Positions 8,965 to 16,447 of a stretch of DNA of 45,664 nt are shown here, piece by piece. Numbering within the stretch: the stretch's first letter is position 1; each line of letters starts with the position of its first letter. A program made the position numbers and the translations under genes. A model generated the notes under the pieces. It saw only the letters and a list, made by a program, of their open reading frames with translations. It ran no database searches and had not been told where the DNA came from. Origin of the DNA: Actinomycetota bacterium (GTDB lineage Bacteria; Actinomycetota; Thermoleophilia; RBG-16-64-13); the NCBI GenBank assembly GCA_023483915.1, contig JAMDEO010000190.1, positions 1,892-47,555 of the forward strand. Direction: 5' to 3'.

Positions 8965-9876
8965 CTAGAAGGTGATCTCCCGGCCAACGGCCACTTCCCG
9001 ATACCGGTCACCAAAAGCCTCGCGAAAGCGTCCCAGGCTCCAGTCACAGCTATCATGCGCGGAAATCCCGACGACACTCGGGTTGGCCGCCTTGAGCTCA
9101 GCAACCGCGGCATCCACTTCCGCCCGCTTGATGCGCTGGTAGGGAAGCTTCCCGGTGCCGATCCACTTTTGCATGCCAAACTTCACGCGCGACTTCGTGA
9201 CCGGGAAGTGAAGGCCGCCCACCAGGGCGTAAATTGGCCCCGGGAACAGCTGCCGGGTACGCTCCAGAATCCTCGACATCCCTTGATGGCCGCACCCGAT
9301 GATGACCACCGGTCCCTCGTCCCGGACATTGACCGCGATGGCCTGCTCAGGTGTAAGCCCGAACGGCCAAAGCGCCCGGAGAATAACCCCTATGGTCGTG
9401 ACGCCGGGAAAGATGACGTTGGGTCTCACGGTCAACTCGGTAGTAGCGGTCGGGTGCGTCAGGGGTGCGGGGACGTATGCCGTGATCCCGGTGAGGTCCG
9501 CATCGGTGAGCGAAAACATGAAGGTGTCGACGCGCTGGGCCGCCATTCCCCCCAGGTGGTCGCAGTGCGGATGCGAGATGACAATGGCATCGAGCGAATC
9601 CGCGGTCACCCCCAGGGTCTTCATATTGCGAACGAGCGGGGAAGGATCTTCCTTTTTCCAGTTTGCCCCGACATCGAACAGGATCCGCTTACCGTCTGCT
9701 TGAATCAGATAGGACACGCCCGCCTCGCCAAGGAGGTCGCTATTCTCCGTGTACCACTCGCTCCGCGGGAGGATGGATAGCTTGTCCACCGAGCCGATGT
9801 CGCCAAAGGGCTCGGGCCTATAGCTGGCCCAGGCTTCATCGGCTTTCTTCTGAGCATCCTTGAACTTGGCGAACAT
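8965..9876 (-). CDS. MBL-fold metallohydrolase
   Basis: A 303-residue metallo-beta-lactamase-fold enzyme. The metal motif SHPHCDHLGG lies near residue 100, preceded by the LFDVGANW strand, with further ligand candidates in IIGCGHQGMS and GGLHFP and a late His in ISAHDSCDW. The layout resembles the group annotated as dihydropterin ribofuranosyl-aminobenzene-phosphate synthase-like (COG1237), but that name should not be taken as function. There is no signal peptide, so it is cytoplasmic. The ATG has a strong GAGGGGAGGG site. It is the first of a run of four minus-strand genes with the ABC exporter, so a role tied to export is possible but unproven. Confidence 0.85.
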   Translation of the reverse strand: MFAKFKDAQKKADEAWASYRPEPFGDIGSVDKLSILPRSEWYTENSDLLGEAGVSYLIQADGKRILFDVGANWKKEDPSPLVRNMKTLGVTADSLDAIVISHPHCDHLGGMAAQRVDTFMFSLTDADLTGITAYVPAPLTHPTATTELTVRPNVIFPGVTTIGVILRALWPFGLTPEQAIAVNVRDEGPVVIIGCGHQGMSRILERTRQLFPGPIYALVGGLHFPVTKSRVKFGMQKWIGTGKLPYQRIKRAEVDAAVAELKAANPSVVGISAHDSCDWSLGRFREAFGDRYREVAVGREITF

Positions 9877-9992
9877 TCGACCCTCCCCTCATTAGAATCG
9901 CGTTCCCATGTTTTGTATGTATCAGTTGTGAGTCAGCGAGTGCAAGTTTCTTGAAGGGAAGCAATGCGAAGCAGCGGCACCGGGGCTACGAA

Positions 9993-10541
9993 TCAGCCCA
10001 GACTGTCACAGATGGCGCCGAGGCGACGGCGGCAGACTGGGGGTCCCAGACTGCTCTTGGCGTCAATCGTACCGGTCCGCCGAGACGCCGAGACGCCACA
10101 CCCCCTAGATATCACTCCAACGACGTCGATCTCGACCAGGTATTCGGGCTTTCCTAGTCCGACCACCATGAAGGTGCTCGCAGGCGGGTCCTCAACCAGC
10201 ATAGGAGCATATTTCTGGTAGTACTCGAGTTCAGTCCTACGCATGGTCGGGTAGTCTTCGATCCTCTTGAGCAGAATCAACGTCTTGATCACGTTGTTCA
10301 TGGAGCTGCCCGCATCCTCCATGTACCGGCGCACCTTATCCAGGGCGATGATCATCTGCTCTTCGAAGACATCGGTCTCGACGCGACCTGTCTCCTCGTT
10401 CTGTCCTTGGCAACCCGAGACGAAAATGAGATTGCCCGCCTCAACCGCGGCGGCATACTTGCCCGCTTCGGGCGGGAAGTTCGGGTAAGCCAGTTTCTTG
10501 CCCTCCCGAAACGCAGGATAGAACTTAACCGTCTCGCTCAT
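9993..10541 (-). CDS. RidA-family protein with unusual C-terminal extension
   Basis: RidA/YjgF/UK114 proteins hydrolyse reactive enamine/imine intermediates from PLP enzymes. The domain is clear: GKYAAAVEAGNLIFVSGCQG near the N-terminus, then D-x-x-x-Q-x-x-x-A-L-x-x-V and the C-terminal EIDVVGVI strand. The start is ATG 10541, with GGAGG upstream, not the longer frame. A normal RidA ends just after that last strand. Here about 37 more residues follow, rich in Arg, Cys and Gly and without family-like character, which suggests loss of the native stop or a frameshift near 10105. The usual catalytic Arg context is not obvious, so enzymatic activity is uncertain. Confidence 0.85.
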   Translation of the reverse strand: MSETVKFYPAFREGKKLAYPNFPPEAGKYAAAVEAGNLIFVSGCQGQNEETGRVETDVFEEQMIIALDKVRRYMEDAGSSMNNVIKTLILLKRIEDYPTMRRTELEYYQKYAPMLVEDPPASTFMVVGLGKPEYLVEIDVVGVISRGCGVSASRRTGTIDAKSSLGPPVCRRRLGAICDSLG

Positions 10542-10602
10542 CGAAGCCTCCAGAATACAGTGATCCGCGCCCAAGGACGCGCTCACTGTACGCCTCGGCA
10601 GA

Positions 10603-10806
10603 TCACTCTGCCGCGGCGGGCCGAAACCTCTGCAAGGTGACCTGCCCGGGTCCGTCTTCAGCGTCCATCAGCGCGAGCGTGCAATCAAGTACTTCTTCGC
10701 GGTTCTTGGCAAGACCAATGACTTCCCCACTATCCAGCGATTGAAGCTCCCAGGTGCCGTCTTCCATCTCGATGAAGAGAGCTCCAGACTCGTGCATGTT
10801 GATCAT
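10603..10806 (-). CDS. small hypothetical protein
   Basis: A 67-residue protein beginning MINMHESGALFIEMEDG. I do not recognise it. It looks like one small alpha/beta domain: two N-terminal strands with W in GTWELQSL, a helix NREEVLDCTLALMDAE, then a basic tail. The ATG at 10806 is chosen over a longer frame because GGGAG lies 5 bases upstream. It precedes the RidA gene on the same strand (61 bp apart) and may be co-transcribed. A striking palindrome lies 52 bp upstream. Confidence 0.6.
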   Translation of the reverse strand: MINMHESGALFIEMEDGTWELQSLDSGEVIGLAKNREEVLDCTLALMDAEDGPGQVTLQRFRPAAAE

Positions 10807-10857
10807 AGTGACTCCCTTCTTCCCCATCGGCGGTATTCGGGTGCTCTACCACCGCAA

Positions 10858-10885
10858 CTGTGCAAATACGCCGTATTTGTTACAG
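10858..10885. promoter_or_regulatory. near-perfect palindrome, candidate operator
   Basis: CTGT-G-CAAATACG-C-CGTATTTG-TT-ACAG: 8-bp perfect inner arms around one base, plus 4-bp outer arms. It lies 52 bp upstream of the small gene at 10806 and is much more AT-rich than its surroundings. It looks like a dimeric repressor site or the base of a leader hairpin. No T run follows, so a terminator is unlikely. Confidence 0.45.
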
Positions 10886-10996
10886 TCGAGGGAAAAGGAA
10901 GCCGGCGCGGAGAATCTACCGCGCGGGCATCACACCAGAGGATTCGGCCACGGAGCTAGGGAGTGAGAGCCCAGGTGTCGTTGAGAGGGGACCCTG

Positions 10997-11149
10997 CTAA
11001 TAGGCCCCACCAAACACAATTACCCGCTTGGTGATCGGATCGTAGGCCATGCTTGCGACGGCGCGTGGAGGGGGGACATCCGCGGAGTCTTTGAGCTCGG
11101 TCCAGGCGTTCGCAGGCGAGTCGTAGGCCCAGGGGCGGCAGCTAGAGCC
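10997..11149 (-). pseudogene. kelch-repeat protein remnant
   Basis: The minus strand reads WAYDSPANAWTELKDS, then PPPRAVASMAYDPITK and RVIVFGGAY before a TAG stop. This is the standard bacterial kelch-repeat pattern (W-x-YD-x-x-x-N-x-W-x-x-L, PPxR, M-x-YD, VxxFGG), about one and a half blades of a beta-propeller. Upstream sequence in the same frame loses the pattern, and no start codon or ribosome-binding site fits. It is best read as the decayed 3' end of a larger gene. The surrounding 10807-11397 stretch holds no other gene I can support. Confidence 0.55.
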
Positions 11150-11397
11150 CTGTCCCAACTCCGGGAGGGAAAGAGAGCGGTTCTGGGTCCAACGGACCTG
11201 CCGAATGGGTGCTTACGCATATCCAGGAGAGGGGAAAATCCACGTCCGTGTGATAGAGTGAGTTTTTAGACGGCATGTCCTGCTTGCCCGCCTACTTTGG
11301 CGCTGTCGCAAATCCAATCCCGGATCGCCAGGAACCCGAAGGAGTTGCTGCCATCCGCGGTTCCATCGTTTTGCGCTAGGAAAGAGGGGCCCCAAAC

Positions 11398-11670
11398 GTG
11401 AGCAGCCACAAGGAGATACGTTACGTCGTTTCTCGCTTGGAGAACCCTGAAGATCTCGAAAGCGCTAGGGAACCGATCGGTTGGCATCCTTACCTGGATC
11501 TTGCCAAGAAACATGCCGATCGCATAGGTGTCGGCACCTGTGTCGATGCGGAGGGCGGAACTTTCCGTCTAGACGGGCCATATAGACGGCGGGGCAAGTG
11601 GCGAGCAGAATGGACCCGCCGCAACCTCTATCAGGGTGGTAAGAAGCGAGGCCCGGCGCCGGAGGTCTAG
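11398..11670 (+). CDS. doubtful small hypothetical ORF
   Basis: A 90-residue frame with a GTG start and basic C-terminus (GGKKRGPAPEV). No motif is recognised. Third-codon GC is only moderately high, and a similar-length frame lies opposite on the minus strand (11266-11514), so coding status is uncertain. It ends overlapping the stop of the convergent radical SAM gene. The ribosome-binding site is poor. It lies next to a decayed kelch remnant, so the whole 10.9-11.6 kb zone may be degenerate. Confidence 0.25.
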   Translation: MSSHKEIRYVVSRLENPEDLESAREPIGWHPYLDLAKKHADRIGVGTCVDAEGGTFRLDGPYRRRGKWRAEWTRRNLYQGGKKRGPAPEV

Positions 11671-13163
11671 GGCTGGCGGAACAACCAAGCCACCCGCAGT
11701 TTGAGAGCCACGGCCACTTGACGGAATCGCTGTGCCCAGGTTTCCCACACGTCGGCCAGATTCAGGCCGCTCGTCTGCGACAATTCAAGCCCATCCGCAG
11801 TCGCTCCCGAGTGCCATAACCCCTCGTAGACCGCGGCGAACAGAGTCGAGTTCCTGCGCGACGTGAGATTGCTAACCATGGTGAACAGGGGATTGCGCCC
11901 GATCAGCAGGTTGTGGCCCAGCCGAGCCAAGATACTCGCAGTCGAGTAGAAGGTGCTGTTGCATTCATTCATTTCCCGGATGATCTGGCCCCGCGTCAGG
12001 TACTTGTAGCGGGCGACCGGATAAGTGAGCGTGTAGTACTTCCAGTCTTCCGGAAAGGCGTCCATGGCGATCCTTCCCTGCTCCCTCAATTGTCCCCAAA
12101 GCCGCGTTCCAGGAAGCGGGGTGAGGAACAGCACGTTCATGTTGTCTACCCCGTACCGGCCGGCGGCATCAGCGATCAGTCTGCCTACCCCTGGCCGATC
12201 GGAGTCGAGCCCCATGATGAACGAACCGACCACCAGTATATTGCGGCGACGGATCCGCTCTACCGAGGCCGGGATGTTGCGCCCCGATAGCATTGCCGAT
12301 TTAATCCCCAGTTCGGGGAGGCCCTCCGGCGTCACCGACTCAAAACCTATGAACAGGCCTATACAGCCGGCTTTTTCGGCCAAATCGAGCAGTTCTTCGT
12401 CATCTGCGATATTGATGGTGGTCTGGCCAATCCACGATTTGCCGGTGTGGGCCTCGGCCAGGGCTCGGCACAGTTCTTTGGCCCGCTCCAGGTGTTGCGG
12501 CTTGCGACCGATGAGATTGTCGTCGACGATAAGTACCCGCGATTCGGGGATCGATTTGAACTCCTCCACCACCTGGGGAATCGGCCGCTGGCGATACTGT
12601 GCGCCATTGAACTTGGTGACGCTGCAGAAGCTGCAGTTGAGAGAGCAGCCCCGGGTGGTCTGGATGGAGCCGAAGGCATATCCCAGGGGTAGGAGGTCGT
12701 GACGGGCGGGGACGATCTCTTGCATTGTCGCCCGGCCTCCGTCGTAGTGCCGTTTCAGGGCGCCGGCGCGGACATCTTGGAGCACTGTCGCCCATACCGA
12801 CTCGGCCTCGCCCGTGACCACGGCGTCTACATGAAGGCTTGCTTCCGCAAGGCACATGGTCGAATGGATGCCCCCCATGACCACCGGGACGCCCCCAGCT
12901 CTAAACCGCGAGGCAATCTCGTAGGCTCTGGGCGCCTGCGAGGTAAAGGCGGTGATGCCCACAAGGTTAGGGCGCGGCAGGGCGCCGTAGTCTATGGCAC
13001 CAAGGTTCTCGTCAAGGATGGAGACTTCCCAATCATCGGGGGTGAGACCAGCAACTGTCAGAAGGCTGAGTGGTTTCCAGAGACGAAAGCGATTCCAGTA
13101 GCTGCTGCGATTGAGCGAGATGCTCACGAGCGGGTTGGAAGGGTTGACCAAGTAGAGAAGCAT
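11667..13163 (-). CDS. B12-binding radical SAM protein
   Basis: A 498-residue enzyme. The N-terminal half is a cobalamin-binding Rossmann-like domain (MLLYLVNPSNP start, then ILDENLG, LVGITAFTSQAP, VPVVMGGIHST, DAVVTGEAE). Next comes a radical SAM barrel with the [4Fe-4S] motif C-SLN-C-SF-C (CxxxCxxC) near residue 180, a GFES strand and the PLPGTRLW segment. About 100 C-terminal residues contain a long helical region. Family members do methylations, ring contractions and lipid or antibiotic modification; the substrate is not evident. The ATG at 13163 is preferred, with GGAG 6 bases before, over the longer open frame. It is divergent from the cupin gene. Confidence 0.92.
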   Translation of the reverse strand: MLLYLVNPSNPLVSISLNRSSYWNRFRLWKPLSLLTVAGLTPDDWEVSILDENLGAIDYGALPRPNLVGITAFTSQAPRAYEIASRFRAGGVPVVMGGIHSTMCLAEASLHVDAVVTGEAESVWATVLQDVRAGALKRHYDGGRATMQEIVPARHDLLPLGYAFGSIQTTRGCSLNCSFCSVTKFNGAQYRQRPIPQVVEEFKSIPESRVLIVDDNLIGRKPQHLERAKELCRALAEAHTGKSWIGQTTINIADDEELLDLAEKAGCIGLFIGFESVTPEGLPELGIKSAMLSGRNIPASVERIRRRNILVVGSFIMGLDSDRPGVGRLIADAAGRYGVDNMNVLFLTPLPGTRLWGQLREQGRIAMDAFPEDWKYYTLTYPVARYKYLTRGQIIREMNECNSTFYSTASILARLGHNLLIGRNPLFTMVSNLTSRRNSTLFAAVYEGLWHSGATADGLELSQTSGLNLADVWETWAQRFRQVAVALKLRVAWLFRQP

Positions 13164-13418
13164 TCTGTCTCCAAACCAAAATGTCGAGTATGGCGTCGAC
13201 CGGGAAACCATGCAGCCTTGGGATGACCGGCCAGGAAAGCTGGCGACCAAACTCGTCCCCTGGAATCTGGGCCCCTATGCCTGGCGGCCAGTATGGGAAG
13301 AATAGCACCTGGCCTCGGAGTTGGCCGGACGGAGTCGATCGAGCCGGGAGTTTGCCTGCCGCATTGAGCCGGGAAGATCTAAGAGCGTTGAGCACCTCCG
13401 GAGAACGAGGAGAAGATC

Positions 13419-13790
13419 ATGGCAAGCGGCCCGAAACAAATTGCCAAGCGGAGTTTCGACACTCCCGACGAGCACCGGTCCTTTTCGGCGGGTACCACCG
13501 ATGTGGTTACAGTCGGCGGCATGACTCTCGGCCTGGCCAGATACGAGCCGGGCTGGAGATGGTCCAAAGACATAAAGCCCATCGTCGGCACCGAGAGCTG
13601 CGAGGTAGAACACCTAGGCTATCTGGTTTCCGGCCGGATGGGGGCCAAGATGAACGACGGCAGCGAACTGGAGTTTGCTGCCGGTGACCTCGTCTACATC
13701 CCACCTGGCCACGATGGCTGGATCGTTGGCGACGAGCCGGCTGTATTTCTCCAGATCATGGGAGCGGGCGCGTACGCACAGCAGAAGTAG
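13419..13790 (+). CDS. cupin-domain protein
   Basis: A 123-residue single-domain cupin. The conserved barrel pieces are EHLGYLVSGRMGAKMNDG (first motif, His in place) and FAAGDLVYIPPGHDGWIVGDEP (second motif with His). It resembles small regulatory-type or sugar-binding cupins; no specific ligand can be named. The ATG follows a good GAGGAG site. It is monocistronic and divergent from the radical SAM gene across a 255-bp gap where I see no strong promoter. A bidirectional terminator follows. Confidence 0.85.
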   Translation: MASGPKQIAKRSFDTPDEHRSFSAGTTDVVTVGGMTLGLARYEPGWRWSKDIKPIVGTESCEVEHLGYLVSGRMGAKMNDGSELEFAAGDLVYIPPGHDGWIVGDEPAVFLQIMGAGAYAQQK

Positions 13791-13830
13791 CGCGGATCTC
13801 ATCTGAGCAGACTTCCCTAGCAGCCAAACA

Positions 13831-13858
13831 GAAACGCCGGCCCGAAGACCGGCGTTTC
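13831..13858. terminator. bidirectional terminator hairpin
   Basis: GAAACGCCGG, an 8-base loop, then CCGGCGTTTC: a perfect 10-bp stem with A/T ends on both sides. It lies between the convergent cupin and RRM genes and can serve both strands. Confidence 0.85.
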
Positions 13859-13881
13859 ACTATGCGCTTGTGGCGCGGATC

Positions 13882-14229
13882 CTACCAGCGGTTACCGCCC
13901 CGGTAGCCACCGCGACCGCCGCCACCGCCACCGCCGAAGCCGCCGCCGAAGCCACCACCAGAGCGAGGGGCACGAGCCACCTGTTCCTTGGCGACGTCCA
14001 CTTTGAGCGCGCGGCCGTCGAGCTGGGTGCCGTCGAGAGCGCCCTTCGCTTTCTGGGCTTCCTCAGGCGTTCCCATCTCCACGAAGCCGAAGCCCTTAGG
14101 ACGTCCGGTGTCGCGGTCGGTGATCAGGTTGACCGAAGTTACTTCGCCATGGGCTTCGAAAGCGGTCCTGATGCTCGCCTCGGTCGTCTCATAACTGAGG
14201 TTGCCCACGTACAGTTTTGCTGAACTCAC
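13882..14229 (-). CDS. glycine-rich RRM RNA-binding protein
   Basis: One RNA-recognition motif plus a disordered Gly/Arg tail. RNP2 is KLYVGNL near the N-terminus and RNP1 is KGFGFVEM near residue 45; the tail is GGGFGGGFGGGGGGG-type with Arg and a final GGNRW. Such bacterial proteins resemble the cyanobacterial cold-induced Rbp proteins and act as RNA chaperones (family knowledge). A GTG start at 14229 is preferred because GGAGG sits 5 bases before it; in the longer in-frame ATG start (14244) that GGAGG would be coding. The transcript probably has a leader of about 115 bases, as in cold-shock genes. Confidence 0.9.
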   Translation of the reverse strand: MSSAKLYVGNLSYETTEASIRTAFEAHGEVTSVNLITDRDTGRPKGFGFVEMGTPEEAQKAKGALDGTQLDGRALKVDVAKEQVARAPRSGGGFGGGFGGGGGGGRGGYRGGNRW

Positions 14230-14350
14230 TACAGCCTCCATCAATGGAGTTACATTGCGACAAACGAGAGGGAAAGACTGGAGACTGAGCGAAGAGTTTG
14301 AGAAGCTCGGCGCTGCGCCTGAAGCAGATTCCTAACGAATGCTTGCATGC

Positions 14351-14359
14351 AGTATACCA
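14351..14359 (-). promoter_or_regulatory. candidate extended -10 promoter for the RRM gene
   Basis: TGGTATACT on the minus strand, an extended -10 box. A start just downstream would give an untranslated leader of roughly 115 bases before the RRM gene. No clear -35 box is seen. On the plus strand another TATACT at 14413-14418 could serve the small gene at 14542. The rest of the 14230-14541 gap shows nothing else. Confidence 0.4.
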
Positions 14360-14541
14360 CGCCACCCAAGACCCCGTCCGGGCACGCGTCTCGAGGCTCT
14401 CTCATATAAGCGTATACTGCGGGTGGGATTCAAGGCTTCAGCGCATCACACGAACTACCGACGAATAGCCGCATTCTTTTGCGTCTCCGGCCTTTTGTGC
14501 GCGGATGTCGATGCCTGACGAGCGAGAGGATAACCATCGCC

Positions 14542-14709
14542 ATGAGAATCGAAGTCAAAGAGGCGAATACCTCGACACCCGAGCGCCCGCTGTGGATCTG
14601 GAATGTCTTTTGGGGTAGTCGGGTGATCGGCAGGGGATTCAGCCCCAGTGAGAAGGAAGCGAGCCAGCAGGCCAAACTGGCAGCATCGCAGGCGCCGCGG
14701 TACCACTAG
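14542..14709 (+). CDS. small hypothetical protein
   Basis: A 55-residue protein starting MRIEVKEANTSTPERPLWIW. It has an aromatic beta-like core (WIWNVFWGSRVIGRGF) followed by an amphipathic helix with SEKEASQQAKLAA. I do not recognise a family. The ATG at 14542 is chosen because homologous-looking sequence begins there and GAGAGGA lies upstream, although the spacing is long. It lies between the RRM gene (divergent) and tRNA-Thr (convergent). Confidence 0.5.
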   Translation: MRIEVKEANTSTPERPLWIWNVFWGSRVIGRGFSPSEKEASQQAKLAASQAPRYH

Positions 14710-14820
14710 CACCGCAAATGCCCGGCTTCCAGCGAACGGGTCTGGACGCGTGGCAGCAGGCGAACAGGGAAGAAGCCCATTTCTGGCCTTAGAATGGGGC
14801 TGCTTGCCCTGAAGAGACGA

Positions 14821-14893
14821 AGCCGGCGCGGGGAATCGAACCCCGGACCTGCTCATTACGAGTGAGCCGCTCTGCCATCTGAGCTACGCCGGC
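14821..14893 (-). tRNA. tRNA-Thr (CGU anticodon)
   Basis: The minus strand folds as a full cloverleaf: acceptor GCCGGCG pairing with CGCCGGC, D-arm TAGCTCAG...GAGC, anticodon loop CTCGTAA with anticodon CGT, and T-arm GGTTCGATTCC. The length is 73 bases with discriminator T and no encoded CCA. It reads ACG codons, which are common in a genome of this GC content. Confidence 0.95.
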
Positions 14894-14906
14894 GCAACGA
14901 GCGGTA

Positions 14907-14935
14907 AGTTTAGAAGGTCGGCCGACCCCTGACAA
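14907..14935 (-). promoter_or_regulatory. tRNA-Thr promoter
   Basis: TTGTCA, 17 bases, TAAACT on the minus strand, ending 13 bases before the mature tRNA 5' end. Box quality and spacing are good for a housekeeping sigma-70 promoter. The spacer contains the palindrome GTCGGCCGAC. The remaining 14936-15115 stretch holds no gene. Confidence 0.6.
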
Positions 14936-15115
14936 GCGGCCAGGGTGGTGGCTTCGTTCCTCCCGCCGCGCCGAGCCGCGTCCGCCCTATGTCCCTAGCA
15001 GGGCACCCTTTGCGAAAGAGTCTTCGCGAAGCGGTGGGCTGCGGCGGGAAGTTCCAGGGCGCCGGCGGGAAATGAGTGGCAGGCCGCAAGCTCGCAGCCC
15101 AGCGGCAGTCAGCCT

Positions 15116-16447
15116 CTAGCCCTCGCCTCCGCCATTGCCGCCGCTGCCATTGTCGGTGGAACTGGGCCCGCGCCGGCGCGTCCGGCGGCGGCGCCGCGGC
15201 CCCTTCGGACGGCTAGAATTCTCGCCGTTCCCGCCATCACCCACAGCCTCGCCAGAATGATCGGCGCCTGAATGGCTCCCAGGCTTGTGGGCCGCCTTCC
15301 GCCTCACCGTACGTCCGCCCGATCGCCCTCCGGCCGCAGCCGCCCCGGCTTGACCCGAAGGCTCATCACCCTCCGCACCCGAGGCCGCCCCGATAGAGCC
15401 TCGAGTCCCTTTGCCGCGGCGCCCGCGCCGCGAACGGCCTCTCCGCTCGCTCTTTCCCTCCTGCTCGCCGCCGCCGGCCTCTCCAGTAGGTTGGGCGGTC
15501 TCCGCCACTTCGCTCGCCACAGCCTGTTCAAGCTCCTCGGCCACCTCTTCTACCGCCGCGACAGATCCCAGGCCGCTGTAACCGGTCCCCGGCATGATCG
15601 CCACGGCATTTGCCTGCGGAGCCTCCCAAACGCAGACCAGGCAGCCATCATCACCGCGCTCGCAGGTGCTGAGTCGCACATCTGTCACCGAGCCGTCCTC
15701 GTAGCGCACCACTACCGCATCCTTGAGGACGTTGTAGCCGACGATAGCGCCCTCGGAGTCACCCGTTTTCACCCGGGTTCCCTTTGGGGGCGCTTCCTTC
15801 CGGAACGTGACGTACTGCTCCTGCTCGTATTTGAGACAACACATGAGTCGCCCGCACAAGCCGGAGATCTTCATCGGATTGAGCGGTAGGTTCTGCTCCT
15901 TAGCCATGCGGATGGAGACCGGATCCTCGTCCCCTTGAAACAGGCAACAGCACAACCGCCGCCCACAGGGCCCCAGACCGCCTACCATCCTAGCCTCCTC
16001 ACGAGCACCGATCTGGCGTAGCTCGATGCGCGTTTTCAGAGTTCTGGCAAGGTCGGCCACAAGGGCACGGAAATCGACCCTTTCTTCGGAATAAAAACTA
16101 AAAATGATCTTTTCCCCGCCGAAGGATACCTCTGCGTCCACCAGCTTCATGTCCAAGCCGTGGGACGCGATCAGCTCGCGGCAGGTCGCCAGGGCTTCTT
16201 TGCGGATAGAATCGCCGCTGGCTTGAGCCTGAAGATCTTCCCCTGTGGCAACTCGAAGTACTTTCTTCAAGGGCGCGGGGAGTTCGGAATCATCGACAAC
16301 ATGAGGCGGATCGACCACTTGGCCGATCTCGATCCCCTTCATGGTTTGGACAACAACGCGATCGCCCCGGGAGAGCTCCAGCCCGGCGGGATCGAAATGG
16401 TAGGTCTTGCTCCCGTTCGGGAACACGACCCCTACGACATCGGCCAC
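15116..16447 (-). CDS. PSP1 / RicT (YaaT)-like protein with low-complexity basic tail
   Basis: Residues 1-270 form the PSP1 domain family typified by Bacillus RicT/YaaT, which forms a complex with RicA and RicF that controls RNase Y and carries Fe-S clusters. The Cys-rich signature is clear: GLGPCGRRLCCCLFQGD, then GLCGRLMCCLKYE near residues 195-210. The remaining 170 residues are disordered: Ala/Glu first, then Arg/Gly-rich blocks (GRSRRGRRGKG, PRRRRRTRRRG) ending in Gly-rich sequence, which may bind RNA. The GTG start overlaps holB by 16 bp and uses AAGGAGG inside holB. The location after tmk-holB is the usual one for this gene. Confidence 0.9.
   Translation of the reverse strand: MADVVGVVFPNGSKTYHFDPAGLELSRGDRVVVQTMKGIEIGQVVDPPHVVDDSELPAPLKKVLRVATGEDLQAQASGDSIRKEALATCRELIASHGLDMKLVDAEVSFGGEKIIFSFYSEERVDFRALVADLARTLKTRIELRQIGAREEARMVGGLGPCGRRLCCCLFQGDEDPVSIRMAKEQNLPLNPMKISGLCGRLMCCLKYEQEQYVTFRKEAPPKGTRVKTGDSEGAIVGYNVLKDAVVVRYEDGSVTDVRLSTCERGDDGCLVCVWEAPQANAVAIMPGTGYSGLGSVAAVEEVAEELEQAVASEVAETAQPTGEAGGGEQEGKSERRGRSRRGRRGKGTRGSIGAASGAEGDEPSGQAGAAAAGGRSGGRTVRRKAAHKPGSHSGADHSGEAVGDGGNGENSSRPKGPRRRRRTRRRGPSSTDNGSGGNGGGEG

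Noticed and set aside
11266-11514. Minus-strand frame of 82 codons in the kelch zone
   Set aside because: No motif or ribosome-binding site, and it competes with a similar frame on the plus strand; neither is convincing.
13882-13980. Apparent short tandem DNA repeats at the end of the RRM gene
   Set aside because: They are explained by runs of glycine codons in the disordered tail.
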